Shown here: positions 27,961 through 36,684 of the stretch, in pieces | How positions within the stretch are numbered: position 1 is the first letter of the stretch | Layout of the letters: the number at the start of each line of letters is the position of its first letter | Source of the DNA: Deltaproteobacteria bacterium | Lineage (GTDB): Bacteria > Desulfobacterota > Desulfobulbia > Desulfobulbales > SURF-16 | Length of the DNA stretch: 39,289 bases | NCBI GenBank assembly: GCA_024277655.1 | Contig: JAJRUT010000085.1 | Coordinates: 1-39,289 of the forward strand | Reading direction: 5' to 3' | The notes under the pieces: generated by a model | The model's input: only the letters and a program-made list of their open reading frames with translations | Databases searched by the model: none | Told to the model about the DNA's origin: nothing | Translations under genes and position numbers: made by a program

Positions 27961-28743
27961 TTAGTGCAATGCCATCAACTGACTACGCAGGTTCTTGCCC
28001 GATCCGGTGAGGCCAAGTTTTGCCCGGATGCTCTTTCGGTGGAAGCCAACACCATTTACGGTCAGGTCTAGGGCCGCCCCGATCTCTTTAGTTGATCTAC
28101 CCTGGCGGATGAGGGTGGCTATCTTTAACTCTTGGGGGGTGAGGTGCTGGTTGATTGTCGACATCCGGTGTAGGAATGGCGAGATGAGGTTATCGAGATA
28201 GCCCTTGATAATGGTCACAAAGGTTTGTTCTTTTGCTGATAATGGCTCGGTTTCCAGCCGCTCCACATAGGGCATAATCAGCTGGTTGACATTGTTGGCA
28301 ATGGTCCCCTCCAGGATTACCCTGTCCTGTTCCCTGCTTTTTAGCAGGCTGTTTAGGGCAATGTTTGTTTCCCGTAACTGGTCAATTTCCTCAAGGTGCT
28401 CCTCCGGCAGGTCTGTTACGTCAAGGCCTGTAATATCTCGGAGTGAAACCAGTAACTTTGCGTTGTTCTGGTTGTCAATCGCTGAGATCTGTATGGCGAG
28501 TTTTTTGTCTTTCCTGTTGAAAGGTAATGATAGTGCGGTCCTCTCGCCTGTACCTATTTGTTGAATTCCCTGCCGGAGTTTTTTTGTTTCAGGCTGTATG
28601 TCCTCCCTCTCATAAAACTGCAGGAAGTTAAGACCGATGGTTTCCGGTTGTTGTCGTTCCCAGCTTTGGTTGGTTTCAATGATGGCGCCTGTTTCATCCA
28701 ATATGGCAATTTGGTCATGGAGGTTGTCTAGAATCGTGTGCAT
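27961..28743 (-). CDS. PAS-LuxR type transcriptional regulator
   Basis: A 260-residue cytoplasmic regulator. An N-terminal PAS-like domain (about 1-105, ILDNLHDQIAILDETGAIIETNQSWE) is followed by a helical linker (about 115-180). A C-terminal LuxR/GerE helix-turn-helix ends it (LTPQELKIATLIRQGRSTKEIGAALDLTVNGVGFHRKSIRAKLGL). This layout is common in Desulfobacterota. The ligand or cofactor and targets are unknown. ATG 28743 with AAGGAAA upstream is preferred over the frame extension to 28791. It is divergent from the nifV-like gene, a plausible target but unproven. Confidence 0.85.
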   Translation of the reverse strand: MHTILDNLHDQIAILDETGAIIETNQSWERQQPETIGLNFLQFYEREDIQPETKKLRQGIQQIGTGERTALSLPFNRKDKKLAIQISAIDNQNNAKLLVSLRDITGLDVTDLPEEHLEEIDQLRETNIALNSLLKSREQDRVILEGTIANNVNQLIMPYVERLETEPLSAKEQTFVTIIKGYLDNLISPFLHRMSTINQHLTPQELKIATLIRQGRSTKEIGAALDLTVNGVGFHRKSIRAKLGLTGSGKNLRSQLMALH

Positions 28744-28984
28744 GGCAGGTTTCCTTGGCGGTGAGTAGTAGGTTTTGCTATCAGTATACACCTCTTAACC
28801 CATGCTTAAAAGGGTGTTATTGGTTACAGCGATCTTTTTCGCCTTTATGGGGGACAAATTTGAAGCATGGGCAGGTTTTCTCCCATAATTGTAATGGTTT
28901 TGGTAAGGAGTATTTTTTTGTTTTGGCAGGGAATGAGGTGGGATAAGGGCTGGGACGGAACAGAAAGAGTTTTTAAGGGGTGGC
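28744..28984. other. Divergent regulatory gap before the nifV-like gene
   Basis: About 240 bases with no convincing gene. A 9-bp inverted repeat CCCATGCTT/AAGCATGGG lies at 28799-28807 and 28863-28871. I could not match it to a known riboswitch. It precedes the leader ORF at 28985. Confidence 0.35.
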
Positions 28985-29053
28985 ATGAATTTCGCTATCT
29001 CCATTGGTGAAGTGTTACTTGTTGGGCAAGATGAAATGGAGAGCAGGTTATGA
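28985..29053 (+). CDS. Possible 22-residue leader ORF overlapping the nifV-like start
   Basis: ATG 28985 follows AAGGGG closely and encodes MNFAISIGEVLLVGQDEMES and two more residues, ending in TGA at 29051-29053. That stop overlaps the nifV-like ATG (29050) as ATGA, the arrangement of translational coupling. It could be a regulatory leader peptide or a chance frame. It resembles no known protein. No conservation data are available here. Confidence 0.45.
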   Translation: MNFAISIGEVLLVGQDEMESRL

Positions 29054-30171
29054 TGCAACTTATAGATACAACATTGCGGGAGGGGGAGCAGGCACCTGGG
29101 GTCTGTTTTGACCTTTTGCTTAAAAAAAAGATTGCCCAAGGGCTTGTGGCAACGGGTCTCGCTGAAATTGAGCTGGGTATTGCTGTTGCCGGTGATTTGG
29201 ATCTTGCTGAGTTTAGCCACTGGTTTCAGGCGCTGTACCCTGAGCAGTCATTCTCCCTGTGGAGTCGCTGCTGTTTTGCGGATATTTATTTTGCCAGGAG
29301 TTTGAACCCTTCTGTTCTGGCCCTGTCGGTTCCGGTGTCTGATTTACACCTGCACGATAAACTGGCAAAAGACCGTAATTGGGCCAGGGAGAGTTTACGG
29401 GAGGCTATTCGGTTTGCTTTCTTTCTGGGGACAGGCAAGGTTGCCGTGGGGTTTGAGGATGCAACCCGGGCGGACAACGGTTTTATCCGGGAGATGGCGG
29501 ATATCGCCCGTGAGGAAGGTGCTTTTCGTCTGCGCCTTGCTGACACAGTTGGTATTGCCACCCCTAAGGTCATGGGTCAGAAGATTGATGCGGTGGCAGG
29601 TTTAGGTTTAGAGATTGGGGTGCATTGTCATAACGATTTCGGCATGGCAACCGCCAATACTATTGCCAGTTTGGAGTATGGCGCTGGGTGGGCAGATGTT
29701 ACCGTGCTTGGCCTTGGTGAACGGGCAGGTAACAGCCGCCTTGAAGAGGTCGCAAGTTTTTTAAAGCTCCAAAAAGGCGGGGCAGCGTATGACCTGTTGG
29801 CCATGTGCAGGTTAAGCCGGTTTTTGGCCCAGGAAACAGGGCGGCAGGTCCCTGGGGCAAGGCCCATTCTCGGGGAGGATATTTTCACCTGTGAAACAGG
29901 TTTACACCTGCAGGGACTAATGGCAAATCCGCAAACCTATGAGCCGTATGATCCTAGTTGCGTTGGGGGTAAAAGACGGATTTTGGTTGGAGCAAAGGCA
30001 GGTCGTCATGCCGTTGGTAAAACTGTGCAGCGTTTGGGTTTTGCAAAGCCTGATCCTATTGGTTTGGAAAATCTGACCCGCCGGGTGCGCGCTCTGTCAC
30101 ATGAGAAGAGAAGACCTCTGGTTGATCATGAAGTTGTGGGGCTTGCTGTGTCATGTCTGGGGCATTCTTAA
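29050..30171 (+). CDS. Homocitrate-synthase/isopropylmalate-synthase family (NifV-like)
   Basis: A 373-residue DRE-TIM metallolyase that condenses acetyl-CoA with a 2-oxo acid. LIDTTLREGEQAPGV carries the catalytic Arg and metal Asp, and GVHCHNDFGMATAN carries the metal histidines; the glycine-rich VLGLGERAGN follows. The length of about 370 fits NifV (homocitrate for the nitrogenase cofactor), whereas LeuA has an extra regulatory domain. No nif genes are in the window, so homocitrate for lysine, citramalate or another product remains possible. Start 29050 overlaps the stop of a possible leader ORF; ATG 29053 is the alternative. It is followed by the MITE-like repeat. Confidence 0.8.
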   Translation: MMQLIDTTLREGEQAPGVCFDLLLKKKIAQGLVATGLAEIELGIAVAGDLDLAEFSHWFQALYPEQSFSLWSRCCFADIYFARSLNPSVLALSVPVSDLHLHDKLAKDRNWARESLREAIRFAFFLGTGKVAVGFEDATRADNGFIREMADIAREEGAFRLRLADTVGIATPKVMGQKIDAVAGLGLEIGVHCHNDFGMATANTIASLEYGAGWADVTVLGLGERAGNSRLEEVASFLKLQKGGAAYDLLAMCRLSRFLAQETGRQVPGARPILGEDIFTCETGLHLQGLMANPQTYEPYDPSCVGGKRRILVGAKAGRHAVGKTVQRLGFAKPDPIGLENLTRRVRALSHEKRRPLVDHEVVGLAVSCLGHS

Positions 30172-30191
30172 TAAGCTACAGGTACTAAATA

Positions 30192-30392
30192 TCAACTTTC
30201 CCACTTGGTGTATAGCCCGGTTATTGTGAGGTTGTTTGCGAGTCAATGCAAAGTCGCTTATTTTGAATTCAGGCTTTAGCATAACATATTCTCTTACCAT
30301 TCTACTGAATCCTGAATTCAAATAATACTGCACGTCTAGCAAGAGCATAAAACGACGACAATCCATCAATATAGCACAAGTGGGAAAGTTGA
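30192..30392. repeat. MITE-like element, copy 2, with perfect 16-bp terminal inverted repeats
   Basis: A 201-base element bounded by TCAACTTTCCCACTTG (30192-30207) and its exact reverse complement (30377-30392). An internal palindromic core is bounded by TTGAATTCAGG (about 30263-30273) and CCTGAATTCAA (30311-30321). It has no coding capacity and no clear target-site duplication. It is related to 10734-10873: outer ends match in direct orientation, while the 38-base core matches in reverse. It lies between the nifV-like gene and pgl. The rest of this 335-base gap shows nothing else. Confidence 0.8.
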
Positions 30393-30506
30393 GTGCTATA
30401 AAGTAATAATCTCCTTGCGTCCACTTTCAGGAAATGGCAGGATCTTTAAGTGTAGCCTGCATGTTGAGCAGGTTCCTTTAGGGTTCTTCTTGAGCAGGAG
30501 TTTCGC

Positions 30507-31217
30507 ATGACAACTGTTATTGATCTCCATTCCTTTGCTGAACGTGACCTCCTGGTGGATGCACTGGCAGCGCTTATTGCAACTGAGCTGACCCGTGGAG
30601 TAAACAGCAATGGTCGGGCGACCCTTGCTGTATCGGGGGGATCCACCCCGGTCGATCTTTTTATTAGGTTGGCAAATGTCGATCTGGCCTGGCCTAAGGT
30701 CGATATTTGTCTTGTTGATGAGCGCTGGGTTGATCCTGATGATCCGGCCTCCAATGAAAGGCTGGTGAAAACTCATCTCCTGCAAAATAAGGCCGCGGCG
30801 GCCCATTTTACCGGCATGAAAACCTTAGCCAAAACGGCCAGTGAGGGTGAGGCGGAGTGTGCTAGGCGTTTGCACCGTTATCAGCCCTGCGATGTTCTTA
30901 TTCTTGGTATGGGTGATGATGGTCACACCGCGTCCCTCTTCCCCAAGGCGCAAAAATTGGCCCAGGCAGTGGATATGCAGTCTGGGAAAATCTGTGTAGG
31001 TATTGCTCCCAGCACTGCCCCCCATGAACGCATGACCCTTACCTTGCCCGCTATTCTTGCGGCAAAACAGATTATTCTTCATATCACCGGTCAGAACAAA
31101 AAAGAGGTTTTGAATCAGGCGCTTACAGACGGTGCGCCGGAGGAAATGCCTATCCGCTTTATCATCAACCATCTATCTGAGCAGAAAAAGCCATTGCCGG
31201 TGTTCTGGGCAAAATAA
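30507..31217 (+). CDS. pgl: 6-phosphogluconolactonase
   Basis: A 236-residue cytoplasmic lactonase of the DevB/NagB-like fold that hydrolyses 6-phosphogluconolactone. Family motifs are clear: LAVSGGSTPVDLF (phosphate binding), DICLVDERWV, and LILGMGDDGHTASLFP with the general-base region. AGGAG precedes ATG 30507. It is the first gene of the Entner-Doudoroff block and lies 13 bases before edd, so co-transcription is likely. Confidence 0.94.
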   Translation: MTTVIDLHSFAERDLLVDALAALIATELTRGVNSNGRATLAVSGGSTPVDLFIRLANVDLAWPKVDICLVDERWVDPDDPASNERLVKTHLLQNKAAAAHFTGMKTLAKTASEGEAECARRLHRYQPCDVLILGMGDDGHTASLFPKAQKLAQAVDMQSGKICVGIAPSTAPHERMTLTLPAILAAKQIILHITGQNKKEVLNQALTDGAPEEMPIRFIINHLSEQKKPLPVFWAK

Positions 31218-31230
31218 GGGAGCTTACGTA

Positions 31231-33060
31231 ATGCATAAGATTGTCGAAAAAGTCACCAGTCGTATCATTAAACGCAGTGCTGAACATCGCCACCGTTATC
31301 TACAAAGGGTCGCTGCTGCCAAGGGCGATACCCCGTTTCGCACCAACCTTCCCTGTTCCAATTTTGCCCATGATCTGGCTGGCTGTGTCGGTAGTTGCCG
31401 CTCGGCCCTTCTTGACAAGGAGGTGCCTAATATTGGTATCATCTCCGCCTATAACGATATGGTCTCTGCCCACCAACCCTACGGAAAATATCCGGAGATT
31501 ATCAAAGCTGCGGTGACTTCCGTGGGGGGCAATGCCCAGTTTGCCGGGGGGGTTCCGGCCATGTGTGACGGGGTGACTCAAGGGGAACCGGGGATGGATA
31601 TGTCGCTGGTCAGCCGGGATGTGATCGCTATGTCCACCGTGATTGGCTTGTCCCATAATGTCTTTGATGGGGCGATTCTCTTAGGTGTTTGTGATAAGAT
31701 CCTGCCGGGACTACTCATGGGTGGCCTGCAGTTTGGTCATCTGCCCATGCTCTTTATCCCGGCAGGGCCTATGCGGTCTGGTATCAGCAATCGCGATAAG
31801 AACAAGGTGCGTGAGGCCTTTGCCAAAGGGGAGGTGGGGCAGGAGGAACTTTTGGCCTCCGAGGTAAAGGCCTATCACAGTCCTGGCACCTGCACCTTTT
31901 ACGGGACGGCAAACTCCAACCAGCTTATGGCGGAAATGCTGGGCTTGCACCTGCCGGGGGCCTCCTTTGTTAATGCTGGCACCGCGCTACGGGACGGGCT
32001 TACCCGTACAGCCGCAGAACGTATCACCGGCATGACCCATCTGGGGACGAATTACACTCCCCTTGCCGAAATTATCAGTGAAAAATCCATCGTTAACGCC
32101 ATCGTTGGCCTGATGGCAACGGGTGGTTCCACCAATGAAACCATGCACCTTGTGGCCATCGCCCGGGCTGCTGGAATCCGCATTGATTGGGATGATTTTG
32201 CCGAACTCTCTGATGTTACGCCCCTTCTTGTGCGTATCTATCCCAATGGTGCCGGGGACATCAACTCCTTTCAGCAGGCTGGGGGGATGGCACTCTTGAC
32301 TCGTGAGCTTATGGCTGGAGGCCTGATCCATGAAGATGTACAGACTGTGGCAGGTCTTGGCTTTAAGCGGTATACTAGAGCTCCTGAACTTGTTGGCGAT
32401 AAGGTGGTGTGGCGCGATGGACCACGTAAGGCCGGAGACTCAGCCATTATAGCCACGGTTGGGGAACCGTTTGAGGTTTTGGGTGGGATTAAGGTGCTGT
32501 CCGGCAATCTTGGTCGGGCCATTATGAAGATCTCGGCTCTGGTGGATGGTGAGAAGACCTTTGTCGAGGCCCCAGCCATGGTCTTTAATAGTCAGCAGGA
32601 GCTTGAAGATGCCTTTAATGATGGCAGGCTTAACCGGGATCTGGTGGCGGTGGTACGTTTTCAGGGGCCACGGGCCAACGGCATGCCTGAGTTGCATAAA
32701 CTCATCACCCATCTTTCCATCACCATGGATCGTGGCTATAAGGTGGGCCTTGTCACTGATGGCAGGTTGTCCGGCGCCTCCGGTAAGGTTCCCTTTGCCA
32801 TCCATTGTACACCGGAAGCGGTGATGGGTGGGGTGCTGAGTAGGGTTCAGGACGGTGATGTAATTGTGATGGATGCCCATCGTTCCATTTTGGAGCTGAA
32901 GGTATCTGGGGAGGAGTTGGCTGGGCGTACCCCGCACGTTGCCGATCTGGATGCGGCCCGCCATGGTCTGGGTCGGCAGATTTTTGCCCCGCTCAGGAAG
33001 AATCTCCTCGGGGCTGAAGAGGGTGCAAGTTCGATTTTTGCCTATACTGATGAGAGCTAA
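31231..33060 (+). CDS. edd: 6-phosphogluconate dehydratase
   Basis: A 609-residue [4Fe-4S] dehydratase of the IlvD/Edd family giving 2-keto-3-deoxy-6-phosphogluconate. Conserved segments include [25 protein letters not shown], a [16 protein letters not shown] strand and the C-terminal [18 protein letters not shown]. Length and order match Edd (about 600) and not IlvD (about 560). ATG 31231 is chosen with GGGAG upstream; the frame opens 99 bases earlier inside pgl. It is next to pgl and upstream of eda, so function is well supported. Confidence 0.96.
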   Translation: MHKIVEKVTSRIIKRSAEHRHRYLQRVAAAKGDTPFRTNLPCSNFAHDLAGCVGSCRSALLDKEVPNIGIISAYNDMVSAHQPYGKYPEIIKAAVTSVGGNAQFAGGVPAMCDGVTQGEPGMDMSLVSRDVIAMSTVIGLSHNVFDGAILLGVCDKILPGLLMGGLQFGHLPMLFIPAGPMRSGISNRDKNKVREAFAKGEVGQEELLASEVKAYHSPGTCTFYGTANSNQLMAEMLGLHLPGASFVNAGTALRDGLTRTAAERITGMTHLGTNYTPLAEIISEKSIVNAIVGLMATGGSTNETMHLVAIARAAGIRIDWDDFAELSDVTPLLVRIYPNGAGDINSFQQAGGMALLTRELMAGGLIHEDVQTVAGLGFKRYTRAPELVGDKVVWRDGPRKAGDSAIIATVGEPFEVLGGIKVLSGNLGRAIMKISALVDGEKTFVEAPAMVFNSQQELEDAFNDGRLNRDLVAVVRFQGPRANGMPELHKLITHLSITMDRGYKVGLVTDGRLSGASGKVPFAIHCTPEAVMGGVLSRVQDGDVIVMDAHRSILELKVSGEELAGRTPHVADLDAARHGLGRQIFAPLRKNLLGAEEGASSIFAYTDES

Positions 33061-33224
33061 TGTTGCATATTCCACCTTGAGCCCGAGGCGCGTATAGTAT
33101 AGTAAAAGAGGAAACCTTTAAACTCCGCGTCCTTTGTGTCTTTGCGGGGCATATTCATATTACGTTTCCGCAACATGGCACAGGTGGAATTGGTGGCGTG
33201 AGACTATTTTGAGAGATAAAAATT
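33061..33224. repeat. Short intergenic element with weak inverted ends
   Basis: The gap between edd and eda has ATTCCACCT near 33070 and AGGTGGAAT near 33183 as inverted 9-mers. It includes the CTCCGCGTCCTTTGTGTCTTTGCGG phrase (split here across 33123-33147) that I recognise as a common intergenic repeat in environmental genomes. A mobile-element relation is tentative. Confidence 0.35.
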
Positions 33225-33863
33225 ATGAGTGAGACAACAAACTGGAAGATTCCAGCCCTTGATATTCTGCAAACCGGGCCTGTGGTGTCGGTGATTGTTA
33301 TTCATGATCTGGATCATGCTGTACCACTGGCCAAGGCCCTGGTGGCAGGGGGGGTGAAAGTGCTTGAAGTTACCCTGCGTACCCCGGTTGCCATTGAAGC
33401 CATTCGCCTTATGAGCCAGGAGGTTCCGGAGGCCATTGTTGGGGCCGGGACGGTGGTCTCGGCGGATGATTTGCATAGGGTTACTGAGGCTGGAGGTCAA
33501 TTTGCCATCAGTCCTGGCTCCACCCCCACCCTGATTGAGGCCGCCTTACGAGGTTCTATTGCTCTAATTCCCGGTATTTCAACGGCATCGGAATTGATGC
33601 TTGGTATGGAGTACGGGTTGCGGGAGTTCAAGTTTTTTCCGGCTGAGGCGGCAGGTGGCATTCCCATGTTAAAATCCCTCGGCGGGCCATTTCCCCAGGT
33701 GACTTTCTGTCCCACCGGCGGTATTTCAGCCGATAATTATAAGGAGTATCTGGCCCTTGATAATGTCGCCTGTGTCGGCGGTTCCTGGCTTGCCCCCACC
33801 AAGCTTTTGCAAGAGGGACTGTATGACAGAATAACGGAGCTTGCCCAAAAGGCTTTGGGGTAA
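33225..33863 (+). CDS. eda: KDPG aldolase (bifunctional 2-keto-3-deoxy-6-phosphogluconate / 4-hydroxy-2-oxoglutarate aldolase)
   Basis: A 212-residue class I aldolase that splits KDPG to pyruvate and glyceraldehyde-3-phosphate. The Schiff-base lysine is in [12 protein letters not shown] and the catalytic glutamate in VLEVTLRTP. The phosphate-binding loop is VGAGTVV, and the end strand [11 protein letters not shown] is typical. Complete length. It follows edd after 164 bases of repeat-bearing sequence, so it may be on the same long transcript or have its own promoter. Part of the Entner-Doudoroff block. Confidence 0.96.
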   Translation: MSETTNWKIPALDILQTGPVVSVIVIHDLDHAVPLAKALVAGGVKVLEVTLRTPVAIEAIRLMSQEVPEAIVGAGTVVSADDLHRVTEAGGQFAISPGSTPTLIEAALRGSIALIPGISTASELMLGMEYGLREFKFFPAEAAGGIPMLKSLGGPFPQVTFCPTGGISADNYKEYLALDNVACVGGSWLAPTKLLQEGLYDRITELAQKALG

Positions 33864-33892
33864 AGGTCTGCGATTGTCGTAAAGAACAAAAC

Positions 33893-33922
33893 TTTGCACC
33901 CTCTGCGTCAAAGCGGTGCAAA
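33893..33922 (+). promoter_or_regulatory. Small hairpin between eda and the mutarotase gene
   Basis: TTTGCACC (33893-33900) and GGTGCAAA (33915-33922) form an 8-bp stem with a 14-base loop. No T-tract of terminator quality follows. It sits just before the mutarotase start and contains another TGCGTC..AAAGCGG repeat phrase. Confidence 0.35.
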
Positions 33923-33938
33923 AACAAAATAGGCCACC

Positions 33939-34769
33939 ATGATCCGTTCCCATAAAAACAAAGACGGTTTCACTGTTATTGAGGTGGAAAACAGACAGGC
34001 CACAGCCAAACTGGCCTTGCAGGGGGCCCATCTCTTTCATTATCAGAAACAGGGGGAGCAACCTCTTTTGTGGTGCAGTAAACTCCGTTATTTCAGGCAT
34101 GGCAAGGCAATTAGGGGTGGGATGCCAATCTGTTGGCCATGGTTTGGCAAGCACCCTGATGACCCAGCTCTCCCTCAGCACGGCTTTGCCAGAACGTCTC
34201 TATTTGAACTTGTCGCAATGAGCGAGCCGGATGAGGACACCACGGAGCTTGTTTTGCAACTTAAAGACTCGCCGGAGTCTCTAGCCCTGTGGCCGTATCT
34301 GTTCAGGTTGAGACTGGTGGTGGTAATTGGTCGCACTTTAAGTGTGGCGTTGATCACCTTGAATCAAGATCAGCAGCCCTTTACCGTCAGTTCGGCCCTG
34401 CATACCTATTTTACGGTGGATCACATCGACAACGTTAAGGTTGAGGGGCTGGCTGGTGCCACCTATCTAGATACCCTGACTGGTAAGACGGTGCAGCAGG
34501 TTGGCAATATTGCTATCAATGCCGAGGTTGATCGGGTATATCACGCGGCCCCACTGATTAATCTCCATGATGGAGTCCGAACCATCCAGGTCAGGCCGGA
34601 GGGCTCCGGTTCAACCGTGGTGTGGAATCCGTGGCAGGAAAAGGCGGAGTCAATGGCTGATATGGATGATTATACAACTATGCTCTGCATCGAAACAGCA
34701 AATGCCATGCAGGATGCCCGGCTTGTGGCACCGGGTGCGGAGCATACCTTGCGAGTGGAGTTGTTCTGA
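33939..34769 (+). CDS. yeaD: D-hexose-6-phosphate mutarotase (glucose-6-phosphate 1-epimerase)
   Basis: A 276-residue galactose-mutarotase-like fold of the YeaD family, which interconverts the anomers of glucose-6-phosphate. It carries RGGMPICWPWFG, QHGFARTSLFEL with a substrate-binding histidine, LHTYFTVDHIDNVKVEGL, and the catalytic glutamate in LCIETANAM. It lies between eda and zwf, which uses beta-glucose-6-phosphate, so the context supports the role strongly. The ribosome-binding site is weak (AGG before ACC). Confidence 0.92.
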   Translation: MIRSHKNKDGFTVIEVENRQATAKLALQGAHLFHYQKQGEQPLLWCSKLRYFRHGKAIRGGMPICWPWFGKHPDDPALPQHGFARTSLFELVAMSEPDEDTTELVLQLKDSPESLALWPYLFRLRLVVVIGRTLSVALITLNQDQQPFTVSSALHTYFTVDHIDNVKVEGLAGATYLDTLTGKTVQQVGNIAINAEVDRVYHAAPLINLHDGVRTIQVRPEGSGSTVVWNPWQEKAESMADMDDYTTMLCIETANAMQDARLVAPGAEHTLRVELF

Positions 34770-34863
34770 ATGGAAGAAAAGGTCGGCGGATAGTGGTAGA
34801 CAGTCCAGGGTGTTAGCCAATAGCTTGAGGCTGGCAATCATATAAAAAAAGAGGCGAATCAAG

Positions 34864-36327
34864 ATGAGTGATAAGAAAAAACCATGTGATTTTGCAATCT
34901 TCGGGGTTCTCGGGGATTTGTCCAGAAGAAAACTCCTACCCTCATTATATCAGTTGGACAAGGCCGGTCTGCTTGATGAGGAAACCCGAATTCTTGGGGT
35001 GGCTCGTCATGAACTCAGCCAGGAGGAGTTTTTGGAGAAGATGAAGACAGCCCTTGGGGAGTTTATCAAGGAGGATATCGACCAGGAGGTCTTTGAGCGC
35101 CTCCTTGATCGTTTGCAGTATGTCCTGATCAATGTTGATGTGCCGGAGGAGTATAAACGCCTCGGTGAAGTGATCGATCAGGAGAAACGGGTGCTGGTTA
35201 ATTATTTCTCGGTGGCACCCTTTCTCTTTGATGATATCTGCAAGGGGCTTGCCCATGCTGGTTTGGTGAACGGTGAGACCAGGGTGGTGCTGGAAAAACC
35301 CATCGGTCGTGATCTTGCCTCCTCCCAGGAAATAAATGACACGGTGGCTGCGGTTTTCCATGAGGATCAGGTGTATCGCATCGATCATTATCTGGGCAAG
35401 GAGACGGTGATGAATCTGCTGGCTCTGCGTTTTGCAAACTCCATTTTCACTACCAACTGGGATCATAACACCATCGACCATGTGCAGATTACTGTGGCGG
35501 AGGAGGTGGGAATTGAAGGTCGTTGGGGCTATTTTGATGAGTCCGGCCAGATGCGGGATATGGTTCAAAATCACCTGATGCAGATTCTTACTCTAGTGGC
35601 AATGGAACCTCCGGTGAATATGGATGGTGATTCCATTCGCAATGAGAAGTTGAAAGTTTTAAAGGCCTTGCGGCCTATCACTGCCGACACAGTTGAAGAA
35701 AAAACGGTACGTGGTCAATATACCTCAGGCTATATTCAGGGACGTTCTGTGCCGGGTTATTTGGAGGAGGAGGGGGGGAATCCGAAGTCACATACCGAGA
35801 GCTTTGTGGCACTCAGGGTCGATATTGATAATTGGCGTTGGGCCGATGTGCCGTTCTATCTGCGCACCGGTAAGCGGATGACCACCAAACGCTCGGAGGT
35901 GGTCATCTATTTTAAGAGGCTTCCCCATAATATCTTCAAGGACAGCTACAAGAAATTGCCCCGCAATAAGCTGGTGATTCGTTTGCAACCCGATGAGGGG
36001 GTAGAGATTGAGATGATGAACAAGGTGCCGGGGATTGGCAAGGGTATTAAACTGCAAAAAACGTTGCTCGATCTAAGCTTTTCCGATGCCTTTAACTCGG
36101 CCCGGGTGGCAGACGCCTACGAACGACTCATCCTTGAAACCTTGATCGGCAACCAGTCCCTGTTTATCCGCCGGGATGAGGTTGAGCGATCCTGGCAATG
36201 GATTGACTCTATCCATGAGGCGTGGGAAACCTCCGATGAGGCACCGAAGCCCTATCCAGCCGGAACCTGGGGGCCGGTTGCCTCAGTGGCACTTCTCGCC
36301 CGTGATGGCCGGGAGTGGGAGGAGTAG
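34864..36327 (+). CDS. zwf: Glucose-6-phosphate 1-dehydrogenase
   Basis: A 487-residue NAD(P)-dependent dehydrogenase making 6-phosphogluconolactone, the entry to the Entner-Doudoroff route. The N-terminal dinucleotide motif is IFGVLGDLSRRKLLPSLY, and the active site has YRIDHYLGKETVMNLL with the catalytic His. The substrate-binding block EGRWGYFDESGQMRDMVQNH is present. The start at 34864 has a GAGG site. It is the last gene of the pgl-edd-eda-yeaD-zwf block. No gnd (oxidative pentose phosphate branch) is seen in the window. Confidence 0.97.
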   Translation: MSDKKKPCDFAIFGVLGDLSRRKLLPSLYQLDKAGLLDEETRILGVARHELSQEEFLEKMKTALGEFIKEDIDQEVFERLLDRLQYVLINVDVPEEYKRLGEVIDQEKRVLVNYFSVAPFLFDDICKGLAHAGLVNGETRVVLEKPIGRDLASSQEINDTVAAVFHEDQVYRIDHYLGKETVMNLLALRFANSIFTTNWDHNTIDHVQITVAEEVGIEGRWGYFDESGQMRDMVQNHLMQILTLVAMEPPVNMDGDSIRNEKLKVLKALRPITADTVEEKTVRGQYTSGYIQGRSVPGYLEEEGGNPKSHTESFVALRVDIDNWRWADVPFYLRTGKRMTTKRSEVVIYFKRLPHNIFKDSYKKLPRNKLVIRLQPDEGVEIEMMNKVPGIGKGIKLQKTLLDLSFSDAFNSARVADAYERLILETLIGNQSLFIRRDEVERSWQWIDSIHEAWETSDEAPKPYPAGTWGPVASVALLARDGREWEE

Positions 36328-36684
36328 GAGACTTTCTATATAACTCAATCAATAGAGGCCTCAATGTTTGGCCTTATAAAGAAATTTAACCGTACGGCAG
36401 TCTTAACAGACAAAGCTTGGTTAAAGAAAGTAAGTGAATTTAAATGAGCTTTGATCCCAGGTCTAGAAATTAAATTTATAACCTATTTTTGTCAGCTATG
36501 AAAGGGGGCTCAAGGGGCTAGTGATTGTATTTTTGACCCAACTGATTCCTGTTGGGCTTGTGCTCAAAATCAAAGATGATGTATTTACCTAGGGCTAAAA
36601 TTCACTATCAGGCTACGGCCCGATGCTCTTCATGTTGTCTATGTGCCTGATTTAATATGGTTTTAATGGTAACTAGATATGCAA
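36328..36684. other. Gap after zwf with a gene relic
   Basis: About 357 bases. It holds the SpoIIAA-like relic (36364-36480). A weak CCCAAC/GTTGGG dyad is at 36537-36556. Nothing else coding was found. Confidence 0.4.
36364..36480 (+). pseudogene. Relic of a SpoIIAA-like (STAS) protein C-terminal part
   Basis: Translation from ATG 36364 gives MFGLIKKFNRTAVLTDKAW and eight more residues to a TGA at 36445. Reading through it continues ALIPGLEIKFITYF. This order (…VAVVTDKxWL…GALIPGLE…) is the C-terminal half of small SpoIIAA-like STAS proteins. A stop replaces what is usually a glycine. The N-terminal half is missing. It looks like a decayed gene fragment at the border of the accessory right end. 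Confidence 0.55.

Noticed and set aside
28799-28871. CCCATGCTT/AAGCATGGG dyad as a riboswitch
   Set aside because: Only a 9-bp stem, and no conserved riboswitch core could be matched.
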